NCBI RefSeq assembly: GCF_041224545.1
Contig: NZ_JBGFGP010000126.1
Coordinates: forward strand, 19,236 to 83,235
DNA length: 64,000 nt
Direction: 5' to 3'
Source of the DNA: Sedimentitalea sp041224545
Lineage (GTDB): Bacteria; Pseudomonadota; Alphaproteobacteria; Rhodobacterales; Rhodobacteraceae
This document shows positions 49,779-57,629 of this stretch, one piece after another. The translations under genes were made by a program, and so were the position numbers. The stretch's first letter is position 1. Every line of letters begins with the position of its first letter. Below the pieces are notes generated by a model. It saw nothing but the letters and a program-made list of their open reading frames with translations. It searched no databases and was not told where the DNA came from.

Positions 49779-50932
49779 CAATCCAAATTCTCCAATGTGA
49801 AGTCCATGAACTTCGCCTCGGCCATGCGGGCGGCGGCCTGGGCGAGCTGTTTGGCGCTAAGCGGCTGCGTCCTTGCGGCCTTCAGGCGGATACGCGCGGC
49901 CATGAGGCGAACGAGTTCGGCGCGGGCATAGGTGTTGAGCGCCAGGCTCTCCTGGACGTCCTCGGTGGTCCCGATCCGGGTGACGATGTCCCGGATGCGG
50001 AGCGCCGCCTGCCGGATCGCGGCCGGTGCGTTGCTGCCGTAGAAGGCTGCACCGTGGCCCGTGAGCGAGAGATGGGCGTTGGACAGGAGCGCCGGATCGA
50101 TCGTACCGATCGCTTCGATGCCGCCGATCCGGGTGAGGTAGAGGTTGTAGCGTTCGGGGATGACCTGGACGTAGTGCTGGGTCTCGGCGAAGGGTGGCAC
50201 GCCGCCATATTCGAAGACACGGCCCGGACCCGCGTTATAGGCCGCAAGCGCGTTGATGATATTGCCGTCGAAGGTGCCCAATTGTGCCGCGAGATAGCGC
50301 GCGCCGCCTTCGACCTGCAGATATGGGCTGTCATAATAGTCCGGGTTGATGCCGAGATCGCTGGCGGTGCCGGGCATGATCTGGGTGAGACCGAACGCAC
50401 CGACAGGCGAGCGCGCACCGATTGAAAACCGGCTCTCCTGCCAGATGAGGGCCTGCAGGAGCGCGCGCCACTGCACGACCGAAAGACCGGCGCGCCCGAC
50501 CCCGGGCCGGCCGTGGGTTTCCCGGGCGACCCGGATGATCAGCTGCTCGATACCTTCCGCCGCATCCCCGAACATCTGCGCGCCGCCGGGATTGGGATCG
50601 ATGTCGCCCGAGCCGTAGACGGCGAAGGCAGATCGGTCCGGATCGCCGCTGCCGCTTTCCAGGTTTGAGACCATGCCCGGCAAGCCTTGGCCGCCGAAAC
50701 TGGTCTGCGCGTCGAGGATGTTTCGAAGGACCGCGAGCTGTTCCTGTTCGATCTGGGTCAGCATCTCTTCAACGGTCAGTTTCTCGCGCTGAACGGCGAG
50801 ATCTGCCTCGCGGTCTCCGGTCTCGACGATATCACGCGCGGTCAGCCCGCTGTCATTGACCGGGACACCTTGAGCGAGGACGGCGGCGGGCAGCAGAGAC
50901 GCCACCAGGATATGAACGATCCTAGACCTCAA
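49778..50932 (-). CDS. Lytic transglycosylase of the T4SS locus (SLT family)
   Basis: 384 residues from a TTG with GGAGGG five bases upstream. It starts with a signal peptide (MRSRIVHILVASLLPAAVLA). After a coiled-coil stretch (VEEMLTQIEQEQLAVLRNI) comes the SLT domain: the catalytic Glu in IWQESRFSIGARSPVGAFGLTQIMPGT and YLQVEGGARYLAAQLGTF, NALAAYNAGPGRVFEYGG. It cuts peptidoglycan to open the wall for the channel. The long C-terminal tail is helical. This is a second VirB1-type enzyme in the locus, besides the one at 54017. Confidence 0.88.
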   Translation of the reverse strand: MRSRIVHILVASLLPAAVLAQGVPVNDSGLTARDIVETGDREADLAVQREKLTVEEMLTQIEQEQLAVLRNILDAQTSFGGQGLPGMVSNLESGSGDPDRSAFAVYGSGDIDPNPGGAQMFGDAAEGIEQLIIRVARETHGRPGVGRAGLSVVQWRALLQALIWQESRFSIGARSPVGAFGLTQIMPGTASDLGINPDYYDSPYLQVEGGARYLAAQLGTFDGNIINALAAYNAGPGRVFEYGGVPPFAETQHYVQVIPERYNLYLTRIGGIEAIGTIDPALLSNAHLSLTGHGAAFYGSNAPAAIRQAALRIRDIVTRIGTTEDVQESLALNTYARAELVRLMAARIRLKAARTQPLSAKQLAQAAARMAEAKFMDFTLENLD

Positions 50933-51089
50933 TGCCGCCCTCCGGCGCGCCGAGTGGCGTGAAGATGCAGTCTGGCTCGCCGGAGGTTACCGAAGCACGG
51001 AAGGCAAAACAGTTGGCTTCCGGCTCCTGATACTGCGCACAGGAGGCCAGAGCCCCGAGCGCGGCAATGAGGAAGAGAATGCGGGTCAT
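50922..51089 (-). CDS. virB7: VirB7-like lipoprotein
   Basis: 55 residues: MTRILFLIAALGALASCAQY has the lipobox LASC with the lipidated Cys17. Other cysteines in EANCFAF and EPDCIF could bridge with VirB9. Its start overlaps the virB4 stop as ATGA, and its end overlaps the transglycosylase start by 11 bases. VirB7 anchors VirB9 in the outer membrane. Short length and lipobox, together with the place in the locus, support the call; the family is too short to be recognised by similarity. Confidence 0.7.
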   Translation of the reverse strand: MTRILFLIAALGALASCAQYQEPEANCFAFRASVTSGEPDCIFTPLGAPEGGIEV

Positions 51090-53449
51090 GAAAGTCTCCA
51101 GAAATCCGGGCGGTCGCGGTAATCGGTGCCGACGAGTGCCTCGCCTTTCTCCATGCCGCCGAGGATGGTGAGGTAGGGGCCGAGGGTTGAGAGATCGGCA
51201 TCGACGACCACGGAGCCGGTATCGTCGCGGATGAGAGCAAGCCGGCTGTCGCTGCCGGTGTTCAGCAGCACGTCGAGTTCCTTCTCGAAGAGGTTGAGCA
51301 TCGCGTAATCCGAGGCATGCGCCCGGATGTTCGGTAGCAGGATCTGCGTCGGCACCGCCTCGACGATGGTCTTGCCGGTGCGCGTGCGTTCGAGTTGGCT
51401 GGCGTATTGCGTCATCATTACCGCGACGGTGTTCTGCTTCCGGGCGGTCACGAGCCAGTTCGACAGCCGTTCCGCGAAATACGCGTTGTCGAGCGCCTTC
51501 CAGGCCTCGTCGATAACGATGATTGTCGGGCGCCGATCCTCGATCTCGCGCTCGACGCGGCGGAAGAGATATGAGAGCACCGCCATGCGCTCCTTTTCGC
51601 TCTCGCTGTCGAGAATGCCAGTGAGGTCGAAGCCCACGACATCGCCTTCGAGCGAGAACGTGTCTTCGAGGCTCTGGCCGAAGATCCAGCCGTAGCGGCC
51701 GTCCTCGGTCCATTCGAGGAGCCGCTGGTGCAGATCGCCGTTGTCGTCGGTGGAGACGAAGAGAGAGGCGAAATCCTTCCAGTTCCGCAAGGCCGGGTCG
51801 GCGGCGGTTGCGTTCTGCCGGACCACCTCCTGGATGCGGTTGGTCTGGGCCGGGGTCAGCGGCTTGTCGGAGCGGTGGAGGAGCGAGGCGAGCCAGTCCG
51901 AAAGCCAGGCGGTGCCGCGCGCGTCGATCTCGGTCCAGAGCGGGTTAAGGCCCGTCGGTTGGCCCGCCTTGATCGAGGCATAGCGCCCACCATTGGCGCG
52001 CACCGCCATCTCCATGCCAAGCCGATAGTCGAAGACGAAGATCCGCGCGCCCACACGCCGGGCTTGCGTCATCAGGAAGGCCGAGAGCACGGATTTGCCG
52101 GAGCCGGGACGGCCGAGGATCAAGGTATGCCCGCTGGTCGGTTCTTTTTCCGGCGATCCCTGCTCGTGGTAGGAGAAGCAATAGGCGCTCTGTTCCGGCG
52201 TCGGGAAGAGGGTGATCTCCTGGCCCCAGGGCAGCTGGTGTTTGTCCTTGCCGAGCTGCGTGCGATGCAGCGCCGCGAAATCCGCGAAGTTGCGGTTGGT
52301 GACGGCGCTGGCCCGGACCCGTTTCGGCTGGTTGCCCGGATGCTGGCTGAAATAATGCGTCTTCGCCGCCGCGCGTTCGCCGATCATCTTCACGCCCTCG
52401 GCGGCGGCTGCGTTGACGATCTCGGCTCCGAGAGTCTGGAGCTCGTCGAGGCTGTCGCAAAAAACCGTCACGACCATGTGGTGTTCGCCGAAGCTCTGGC
52501 GCTTGGCCTCAAGATCGTCATGCGCGATGTCGAGCGCTTCGAGGAGCGAAAGCGCCGCATCCTGCGAGGCCTGCATCTGGCGTTTCTGACGCTTGATCCG
52601 GCCCGCCATCAGGTTCGAATTTATCGGCGTGAACGAATGGGTGACGATCATGTCGACGGGCAGGTTCAGCATGTCGAACATGGTGCAGGTCGTGGCCTCA
52701 GAGTATTCGCCGATGGTGAAGCTCTTGCCGAAACGGTGACCTACAACGCCGTCCGACAGCTCGAAATGGTCCTCAAGGAAGGTCACGCGGGTATTGGCGA
52801 CATTGTAGGCGAGGAACCCGTAGCGGTTCGCGGGATAGAGCGGCAGTTCGCGCCCGGTGTTGAGCGCGCCCAGGAATCCGACAAGCTCGCCGGAATTCGC
52901 CGACAGAACACGCGGCTTGAGATCGGCCAGGCCGGAGGTAAAGACGCCGACGGCTTCCTTGAGCCGCCTGACCCGTTTTTGGGTCTCCTCACGAAACCAC
53001 TCTGGCGCGCTGCGGTTCATGAAGGCCAAAAAACCCTTCGGAGGCGGGCGGTGGATGATCGTGAGCGTCAGGGTCTTGTCCCGAAGGCCAGCCGAGGAAA
53101 GCTGTTCGCGCCAGGCGGCATCGACCGCCGCCGCGAAACCATCGCCCTGGACCGGCAGCAGGTCAGGGGTGATCGCTTTCGAGACCTTGTGGACGTAGTA
53201 GCTAAACTCGGGCCCGAGTTGCGCGATGATCCGCGCGAAGAGTGCCGTCACCTTGTCGAGATAGGTGTCATCGGTCGTGTAGCTGTTGACGCCGCTGAGG
53301 CGCACGCACTGGAAGAGCTCATTGATCCGCGTGCGGACCGTGTGATCGTCGACCAGGCTGACATAGGGCAGCATATGCGCGAGGCGTTTCTCGCGCGCAT
53401 ACCAGCCGGGCATAAGGGTGCGCTCATCGACCGTTTCGTCACGGGGCAT
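51086..53449 (-). CDS. virB4: VirB4 secretion ATPase
   Basis: 787 residues from the ATG behind GGGG; a GTG nine bases earlier is possible. The N-terminal half of about 430 residues is the VirB4 CagE-like domain; Walker A ILGRPGSGKSVLSAF lies near residue 446, and Walker B TIIVIDEAWKALDN lies near 640. It is the largest ATPase of the channel and powers pilus assembly. It overlaps virB3 upstream by 11 bases and the virB7-like gene downstream by four. Length is normal for the family. Confidence 0.95.
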   Translation of the reverse strand: MPRDETVDERTLMPGWYAREKRLAHMLPYVSLVDDHTVRTRINELFQCVRLSGVNSYTTDDTYLDKVTALFARIIAQLGPEFSYYVHKVSKAITPDLLPVQGDGFAAAVDAAWREQLSSAGLRDKTLTLTIIHRPPPKGFLAFMNRSAPEWFREETQKRVRRLKEAVGVFTSGLADLKPRVLSANSGELVGFLGALNTGRELPLYPANRYGFLAYNVANTRVTFLEDHFELSDGVVGHRFGKSFTIGEYSEATTCTMFDMLNLPVDMIVTHSFTPINSNLMAGRIKRQKRQMQASQDAALSLLEALDIAHDDLEAKRQSFGEHHMVVTVFCDSLDELQTLGAEIVNAAAAEGVKMIGERAAAKTHYFSQHPGNQPKRVRASAVTNRNFADFAALHRTQLGKDKHQLPWGQEITLFPTPEQSAYCFSYHEQGSPEKEPTSGHTLILGRPGSGKSVLSAFLMTQARRVGARIFVFDYRLGMEMAVRANGGRYASIKAGQPTGLNPLWTEIDARGTAWLSDWLASLLHRSDKPLTPAQTNRIQEVVRQNATAADPALRNWKDFASLFVSTDDNGDLHQRLLEWTEDGRYGWIFGQSLEDTFSLEGDVVGFDLTGILDSESEKERMAVLSYLFRRVEREIEDRRPTIIVIDEAWKALDNAYFAERLSNWLVTARKQNTVAVMMTQYASQLERTRTGKTIVEAVPTQILLPNIRAHASDYAMLNLFEKELDVLLNTGSDSRLALIRDDTGSVVVDADLSTLGPYLTILGGMEKGEALVGTDYRDRPDFWRLS

Positions 53450-53717
53450 AGCTGTCACCCCCGTGGATCGCCCGGTTCCGCGTGGGCGGGGTCTCCTGGA
53501 GCGCTGTCATCATGACGTCAATGAAGCGCGGGTCCCAATCCGCCGCCTTCCAGAGGATCGGATAGAGGATCGCCGCGACGCCGAGCACCACCATGTGCTG
53601 GATCCAGACGAAGAACAGCACCGAGCCGAAGAGCCAGACCATGGCATACATGATCGGCAGGCCAAGGAGTTTCGGCGGGCGGACGAGCCCTAAGAAGAGA
53701 GGCGATCGCTCGGCCAA
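53439..53717 (-). CDS. virB3: VirB3 inner-membrane protein
   Basis: 92 residues. The N-terminus LFLGLVRPPKLLGLPIMYAM is typical of VirB3, followed by two membrane helices (residues 20-58) and a polar tail (DPRFIDVMMTAL). VirB3 is small and works together with VirB4, which overlaps it here. It lies 12 bases after virB2. A Pro-rich end precedes the stop. Confidence 0.88.
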   Translation of the reverse strand: MAERSPLFLGLVRPPKLLGLPIMYAMVWLFGSVLFFVWIQHMVVLGVAAILYPILWKAADWDPRFIDVMMTALQETPPTRNRAIHGGDSYAP

Positions 53718-53729
53718 AGTTCTGGCTCC

Positions 53730-54020
53730 TCAGGCCCCGAAGACGGCGGCAACGATGGTCGGTGCGGCGGCAACACCGGCGATGCCAACCAGCACCCAGA
53801 GCGCCTGGCGCAGGTCGATGATGTTGAAGAACCAGCTCAGAAAGATGCCGAGTACGGCCAGCGTGGCGATAACCACGCCGAGCGGGCCGGTCAGCGCGTC
53901 CACGATCCCCTGCAGCAGGCTTTGGATCGGGGAGAGGTCGATACTCTGCGCGAGCGCGGGCTCGGCAACGAGCGTCAGCAGTGTGACAAATGCGATTAGG
54001 AAATGTGTCGTCGGCTTCAT
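53730..54020 (-). CDS. virB2: VirB2 pilin
   Basis: 96 residues. A signal peptide (MKPTTHFLIAFVTLLTLVAEPALA) is followed by SIDLSPIQSLLQGIVDALTG, then two membrane helices with a short loop (NIIDLR), typical of VirB2. The mature pilin would have about 72 residues, the usual size. It forms the conjugative pilus. Its start overlaps the VirB1-like gene's stop by four bases. Confidence 0.9.
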   Translation of the reverse strand: MKPTTHFLIAFVTLLTLVAEPALAQSIDLSPIQSLLQGIVDALTGPLGVVIATLAVLGIFLSWFFNIIDLRQALWVLVGIAGVAAAPTIVAAVFGA

Positions 54021-54631
54021 GAATTCTTTCCTTCCAGCCGGTTGAAGACGGCCAGCACCCGCTGGACGTGATTTTGGGTTTCTCGATAGGGAGGGATGCC
54101 GCCGTGCTCGCGCACGGCCTTGGGTCCCGCGTTGTAAGCCGCAAGCGCGAGTCGGGCGTCGCCGAACTCCGCCAGCATCATCGCGAGGTAGCGCGCGGAG
54201 CCGTCGAGGTTTTGCCGCCAGTCATGCGGGTTGACGCCAAGGAGGGCCGCCGTGCCGGGCATCAGCTGTCCAAGGCCGATAGCGCCGGCATGGGAGACCG
54301 CGCGCGGATCATAGGCGCTCTCGATCTCGATATTGGCGCGATAGAGGTTCAGCCAGTCTGTGACGGTGATGTCCGCGGCGCGAAGACCGCGGTGACTTGC
54401 ATAGCGCAGCGCAGTGTTTTCGATGGCAGATAGAATCTCCGGGCGAGGCGCGCGGACGGATGGGGCAACGGCGGCGATGCGCAGCTCTGGGGCCTGATCA
54501 GCATTATCACCAAAGATGCGAAGTCCGGATGCGGCAGAGCCTTGGCCAATGCCATCATTGTAATTGCGCGAGAAGTCTTGCTGCGCCTGGCTCGGCCGTA
54601 GCGACCCGTCGCTTTCCATCACCAGCACCAT
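54017..54631 (-). CDS. virB1: VirB1-like lytic transglycosylase with unclear start
   Basis: At least 204 residues from the ATG at 54631. The SLT domain has RANIEIESAYDPRAVSHAGA with the catalytic Glu, IGLGQLMPGTAALLGVNPHD, LDGSARYLAMMLAEF and LALAAYNAGPKAVREHGGIP. The in-frame codons directly before the ATG read LSAFLVTFLTSPSLAQ, which looks like a signal peptide, but no ATG, GTG or TTG is present to start it (only a TTG at 54640, too late). The true start may be a rarer codon or the upstream end may have changed. It follows a 138-residue gene by 43 bases. Confidence 0.78.
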   Translation of the reverse strand: MVLVMESDGSLRPSQAQQDFSRNYNDGIGQGSAASGLRIFGDNADQAPELRIAAVAPSVRAPRPEILSAIENTALRYASHRGLRAADITVTDWLNLYRANIEIESAYDPRAVSHAGAIGLGQLMPGTAALLGVNPHDWRQNLDGSARYLAMMLAEFGDARLALAAYNAGPKAVREHGGIPPYRETQNHVQRVLAVFNRLEGKNS

Positions 54632-54674
54632 CTGTGCCAATGACGGCGATGTCAGAAAGGTGACGAGAAAGGCG

Positions 54675-55091
54675 CTAAGCCCCGAGGCGCGCCAGTTCCT
54701 CGCTGGAAAGCTTGTGCACCGTCCGCTTGCCTTCTTTGAGCGGGATATCGGCGTGTGAGAAGCCGATGCCCTGCAGGAAGGAGATGACGCCGGTGACGGT
54801 TTTGATTTCGCGGATCTTGATGTCGTTGCGAGAGGTCCGTGTTCGGGCCGTAACCAGAAGTTTCTCCAGCCCCTCGTCGCTGACGGCGCGCAGAATCCAG
54901 ATGCCGTGCCAGTTCGGGCCTTTCTTGAAGGCATCCGTCTTGCAGACAACTTCGACGCGATAGCCGCTGGCGACCAGATCGCGGAATCTGGGTTCGGTGA
55001 CCACATTCGGTGCTTCGTCTCTTAGGTCCATCACCCGGATCACGCTTCCTTCAAAGGCGGATGGCCGGGCACAGTTGATAATGCCCAGCAC
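54675..55091 (-). CDS. Hypothetical protein upstream of virB1
   Basis: 138 residues from a GTG at 55091, or shorter from GTG 55043 or ATG 55031. It has an alpha/beta look, with RVEVVCKTDAFKKGPNWHGIW, LRAVSDEGLEKLLVTARTR and KTVTGVISFLQGIGFSHADI. No signal peptide or membrane helix is visible, so it is cytoplasmic. The first frame residues resemble start-region noise, so the start is uncertain. It heads the virB operon and is divergent from a small secreted-protein gene, which fits a regulator or a transfer accessory protein; no family is recognised. Confidence 0.65.
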   Translation of the reverse strand: MLGIINCARPSAFEGSVIRVMDLRDEAPNVVTEPRFRDLVASGYRVEVVCKTDAFKKGPNWHGIWILRAVSDEGLEKLLVTARTRTSRNDIKIREIKTVTGVISFLQGIGFSHADIPLKEGKRTVHKLSSEELARLGA

Positions 55092-55098
55092 ATACGAA

Positions 55099-55140
55099 AG
55101 TATATTATTAGCCGCAAGAGTATATTTCAGCTAATGCGGC
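55099..55140. promoter_or_regulatory. AT-rich divergent promoter with paired repeats
   Basis: AGTATATT occurs at 55099-55106 and again at 55119-55126, 20 bases apart (about two helix turns). GCCGCA (55111-55116) is inverted as TGCGGC at 55135-55140. This is an AT-rich patch in GC-rich DNA between divergent genes and looks like an operator, perhaps for the XRE regulator encoded at 55492. Confidence 0.5.
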
Positions 55141-55174
55141 TGTATGACGGTTACGCCAGCATTAGGCATGATGC

Positions 55175-55495
55175 ATGGATTCATTCAAGGTTTCATGGGA
55201 TTTTGGCAGCCTGAGGTTGCGCCGCTTTCGCGGCGCACTGGCTATATTCCTGCTCTTGATTCTGGCTGGCACCGCGTCCGCCGAATCGTGCCTGGCGCCG
55301 CCGCGGCCGTTCGTTCCGAGCGATTCTCAAGCCGTGCTGGAATATGCCGACATCATCCGTCGCGACTTTGAACTTTATATCCGCGACATCCAGAGCTACT
55401 TCCGCTGCCTCGAAGAGGAGCGCGCGCGGGCCTTCGAGGAAGCGCGGGAAGTCAGCGAGGAATATGGCCGCTTCCTGGGACTGGCAGAGCGTTAG
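55175..55495 (+). CDS. Small secreted helical protein of the T4SS locus
   Basis: 106 residues with a signal peptide (RRFRGALAIFLLLILAGTASA). The mature part has two cysteines (ESCLAPPRPFVPS and SYFRCLEEERARAFEE) and a strongly charged helical end. Such proteins recur beside alphaproteobacterial virB loci and are of unknown function. It is divergent from the 138-residue gene and overlaps the XRE gene's end by four bases in convergent orientation. The ATG has no strong ribosome binding site. Confidence 0.65.
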   Translation: MDSFKVSWDFGSLRLRRFRGALAIFLLLILAGTASAESCLAPPRPFVPSDSQAVLEYADIIRRDFELYIRDIQSYFRCLEEERARAFEEAREVSEEYGRFLGLAER

Positions 55496-55704
55496 GCTCT
55501 GGGCTTGAGAAGCTCCATCGGCTCGATGTCCAGTGCCTTTGCGATGGCTTCGATCATGTCGATTGAGGCCGCATGCTTCGCGTTTTCGATCTTGCCCATA
55601 TAGCCACGATCGATGTTGGCCCGATGCGCGAGGTCCTCCTGGCTGATCTCGCGGGAACGGCGAGCCTCCTGAATATTCAGACCAAGTTGTTCTCGCAGTT
55701 TCAT
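55492..55704 (-). CDS. XRE-family helix-turn-helix regulator
   Basis: 70 residues from MKLREQLGLNIQEARR; longer starts upstream lack protein character. The helix-turn-helix is SREISQEDLAHRANIDRGYMGKIENAKHA, with IDMIEAIAKALDIEP after it, as in the XRE family. It is a single-domain DNA binder. It is likely to control the transfer genes; the AT-rich repeats at 55099-55140 and an ATATATT-like patch upstream of its own start are candidate sites. It converges with the small secreted-protein gene. Confidence 0.85.
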   Translation of the reverse strand: MKLREQLGLNIQEARRSREISQEDLAHRANIDRGYMGKIENAKHAASIDMIEAIAKALDIEPMELLKPRA

Positions 55705-56057
55705 GCCATAGGCTGAGCCACGATGTAGAGTATTTAACCACGCAATATATTCTACATTCGTTCCGTAGACTCTTGTCTTCGGGGAAAAATTCTCTGAATT
55801 GGCGTGGAGCGCCATTTCAGGCGAGCGAAGAAGATCAAGTGCACGTGAGGGTTGGGTATGGATAGTACAAAGCTCAATTTATCAAATGCATACCCGCCAC
55901 GCCGGATCGCATATTTAACATAAGTATCCTTATCGGACTCGGGAGTTAATCCGTGGGATAAGCGCCCAAAAGAGCCGAAAACCCAATCAGTCAATAATGG
56001 CCATTATGCCTTCGGGCAGTTCGGCCTACGGTCGATATATCTGGAGTGAATTAAACG
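55705..56057. other. Gap without a convincing gene
   Basis: The region is more AT-rich than its surroundings and must hold the promoters of the XRE gene (minus) and of the gene at 56058 (plus). An 80-codon open frame on the minus strand (55752-55994) has no protein character that I trust. I see no hairpin or repeat of note. Confidence 0.45.
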
Positions 56058-56312
56058 GTGACACAGGTAAAGGAAGAAGCTGCGGCCATTGCCCGGCTGC
56101 TCGGACGTGACGGCGCGCGCGCCGTCGGATGGGTCTATCTTTGGAATACCGCGGAACTGTCGATCCTCTGGATTGAGCAGCGAGACACCGCCAATTTCAT
56201 CGAGCCTTCGATTTGTTCTGAGACGCTGGCGAAGGCCAAACACGTGACACCCGTCGATGTGATCGACCTCCTCGAAGAGCTTTCCACCTCCGCACCGGAT
56301 ATTTCTGAGTAG
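56058..56312 (+). CDS. Small acidic hypothetical protein
   Basis: 84 residues from a GTG start. KEEAAAIARLLGRDGARAVGW and VYLWNTAELSILWIEQRDTA suggest a small alpha/beta protein; the end SSDISE-like tail is acidic. No signal or membrane helix is visible. It stands alone on the plus strand, 108 bases before the next gene. The function is unknown, and its conservation next to the virB genes would be the test of its reality. Confidence 0.5.
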   Translation: MTQVKEEAAAIARLLGRDGARAVGWVYLWNTAELSILWIEQRDTANFIEPSICSETLAKAKHVTPVDVIDLLEELSTSAPDISE

Positions 56313-56420
56313 TCGCCGTCGCATACCTCCGATGGTGTGCACTTGGCTATATTAGACGTGACAATAATATAGTAATGATGCAGGCTTTAGCGACTTTCGA
56401 ATCCCCATGGACGTTCAGCC

Positions 56421-57173
56421 ATGCCCAAAGCCCTTACCCGTTTCGTCGCACTTGTCATTGTAGCGGCGATGTCCCTCGTTGGGACGTCGGATCGCACGCA
56501 AGCGCAAACCTATCCGATTGATTGCGCGATCCTGCTCTGCCTTTCCGGCGGTTGGCCGGCATCCGTGCCGTGCTCGCGGGCCAGGGCCGAGTTCATCCGA
56601 CGGATCACGCCCTGGCCAATCGAACCGCCGCTCCAAATCTGGCGCTGCCCTATGGGCGCGTCCTTCCAGCTTGACGACAGTGTCGACCGCGGCGGACGAT
56701 TCTACGACGTTCTGTTCGATAGTTTGCGTCGTCCCCTGCCTCAAACATTTCCGGATGCACCGCTCCAAGCCGCCAGCATGCCTGTGCCCGCGGTTTTCCG
56801 CGGAACAGAAGCTGAGCCCGGTCAGGTACCGGGAGGATTGGCGCTTCGATTGGTTCAAAATCGCGCTGACATCGACATCAGCGGGCCGGAGTTCAATTTC
56901 GTGCGCTCGATCCGTGTCTATGACGTGCGCTACGCCCGGCAGCGCGAGTCCGACCGTGACGGCGACTGTAATCGGAGCGCGGTTGTCGTTCTTGGGACCT
57001 ATGGGACACAAGGCGACTTTTCCTGGCAACGCTCGTCGCCCGGCGCCCTGCCCGAAGCCCATGTCGGGCTCGAGAGATATGGAGACCATTGTCCAAGCAT
57101 CTATCACCGGTCGGTGTTCGTCGATTGGCGGGACTATGAGGGCAACTACGGCTTCGAACAGGTGAACTATTGA
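56421..57173 (+). CDS. Secreted protein of the T4SS locus, unknown function
   Basis: 250 residues with a signal peptide (ALTRFVALVIVAAMSLVGT). The mature part has cysteine pairs (DCAILLCLSGGWPASVPC) and CP motifs, then mixed beta-rich sequence with IDISGPEFNFVRSIRVYDV and YARQRESDRDGDCN. It ends VFVDWRDYEGNYGFEQVNY. Proteins of this type sit near conjugation genes of Rhodobacteraceae plasmids; their function is unknown. A signal peptide and possible disulfides point to the cell envelope. Confidence 0.7.
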   Translation: MPKALTRFVALVIVAAMSLVGTSDRTQAQTYPIDCAILLCLSGGWPASVPCSRARAEFIRRITPWPIEPPLQIWRCPMGASFQLDDSVDRGGRFYDVLFDSLRRPLPQTFPDAPLQAASMPVPAVFRGTEAEPGQVPGGLALRLVQNRADIDISGPEFNFVRSIRVYDVRYARQRESDRDGDCNRSAVVVLGTYGTQGDFSWQRSSPGALPEAHVGLERYGDHCPSIYHRSVFVDWRDYEGNYGFEQVNY

Positions 57174-57351
57174 ACGTCACGCACTCGTTCATCCGTCATC
57201 GCCATGGGATGGAAGAAGAGTGTTTTGGGGGCGCCCCCTGGCGGAGCGGCAGCTCTCATCGGCACGCCGATCGGAGCCCGAGGTCTCCGCCCATGCCGGT
57301 ATCGGTCTTCGCCCTGTCGGCCTGGCGGTCGGTGTCATCGGTTTTGGGCGG

Positions 57352-57624
57352 TTAGACATTTGAATTTGCTGCGGAACGGATCGGATTGCAGGCGAACATG
57401 GCGATCTCTCGACCGTCTGCCCCGTAGACGATCATCGTCCTGCGGAGTCCCGACCGCCCGGCGCGCAGGCCGGATGACTTGGGAGTGTCTGAACCAGAGT
57501 CGAGCAACGATGTTGCAGCAAGTTTCAGACGAAATCGTGCCAGACTCGACAGCTGCCAAATATCTCTCCAACCTGACGACCAATAGGGATATGGCGCGCC
57601 GAACGCGACCGACGCGTCCAACAC
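57352..57624 (-). CDS. Possible small protein after the ArsR-rhodanese gene
   Basis: 90 residues from a GTG five bases after the ArsR-rhodanese stop. ASVAFGAPYPYWSSGWRD, LARFRLKLAATSLLD and TMIVYGADGREIAMFACN look protein-like, and the close spacing suggests co-transcription. No family, signal or membrane helix is recognised. Codon use is less biased than in its neighbour. It is offered with low confidence, and may be a degenerate remnant. Confidence 0.35.
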   Translation of the reverse strand: MLDASVAFGAPYPYWSSGWRDIWQLSSLARFRLKLAATSLLDSGSDTPKSSGLRAGRSGLRRTMIVYGADGREIAMFACNPIRSAANSNV

Positions 57625-57629
57625 CCGCT

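Noticed and set aside
51728..53515. A 595-codon plus-strand frame opposite virB4
   Set aside because: It is antisense to an unmistakable VirB4 and has no start signal or family features.
57204..57363. Possible small Gly/Ala-rich gene (MGWKKSVLGAPPGGAAALIG) needing a one-base correction to reach the stop at 57361
   Set aside because: It depends on an assumed frameshift and no family supports it; noted only in case relatives show the corrected frame.
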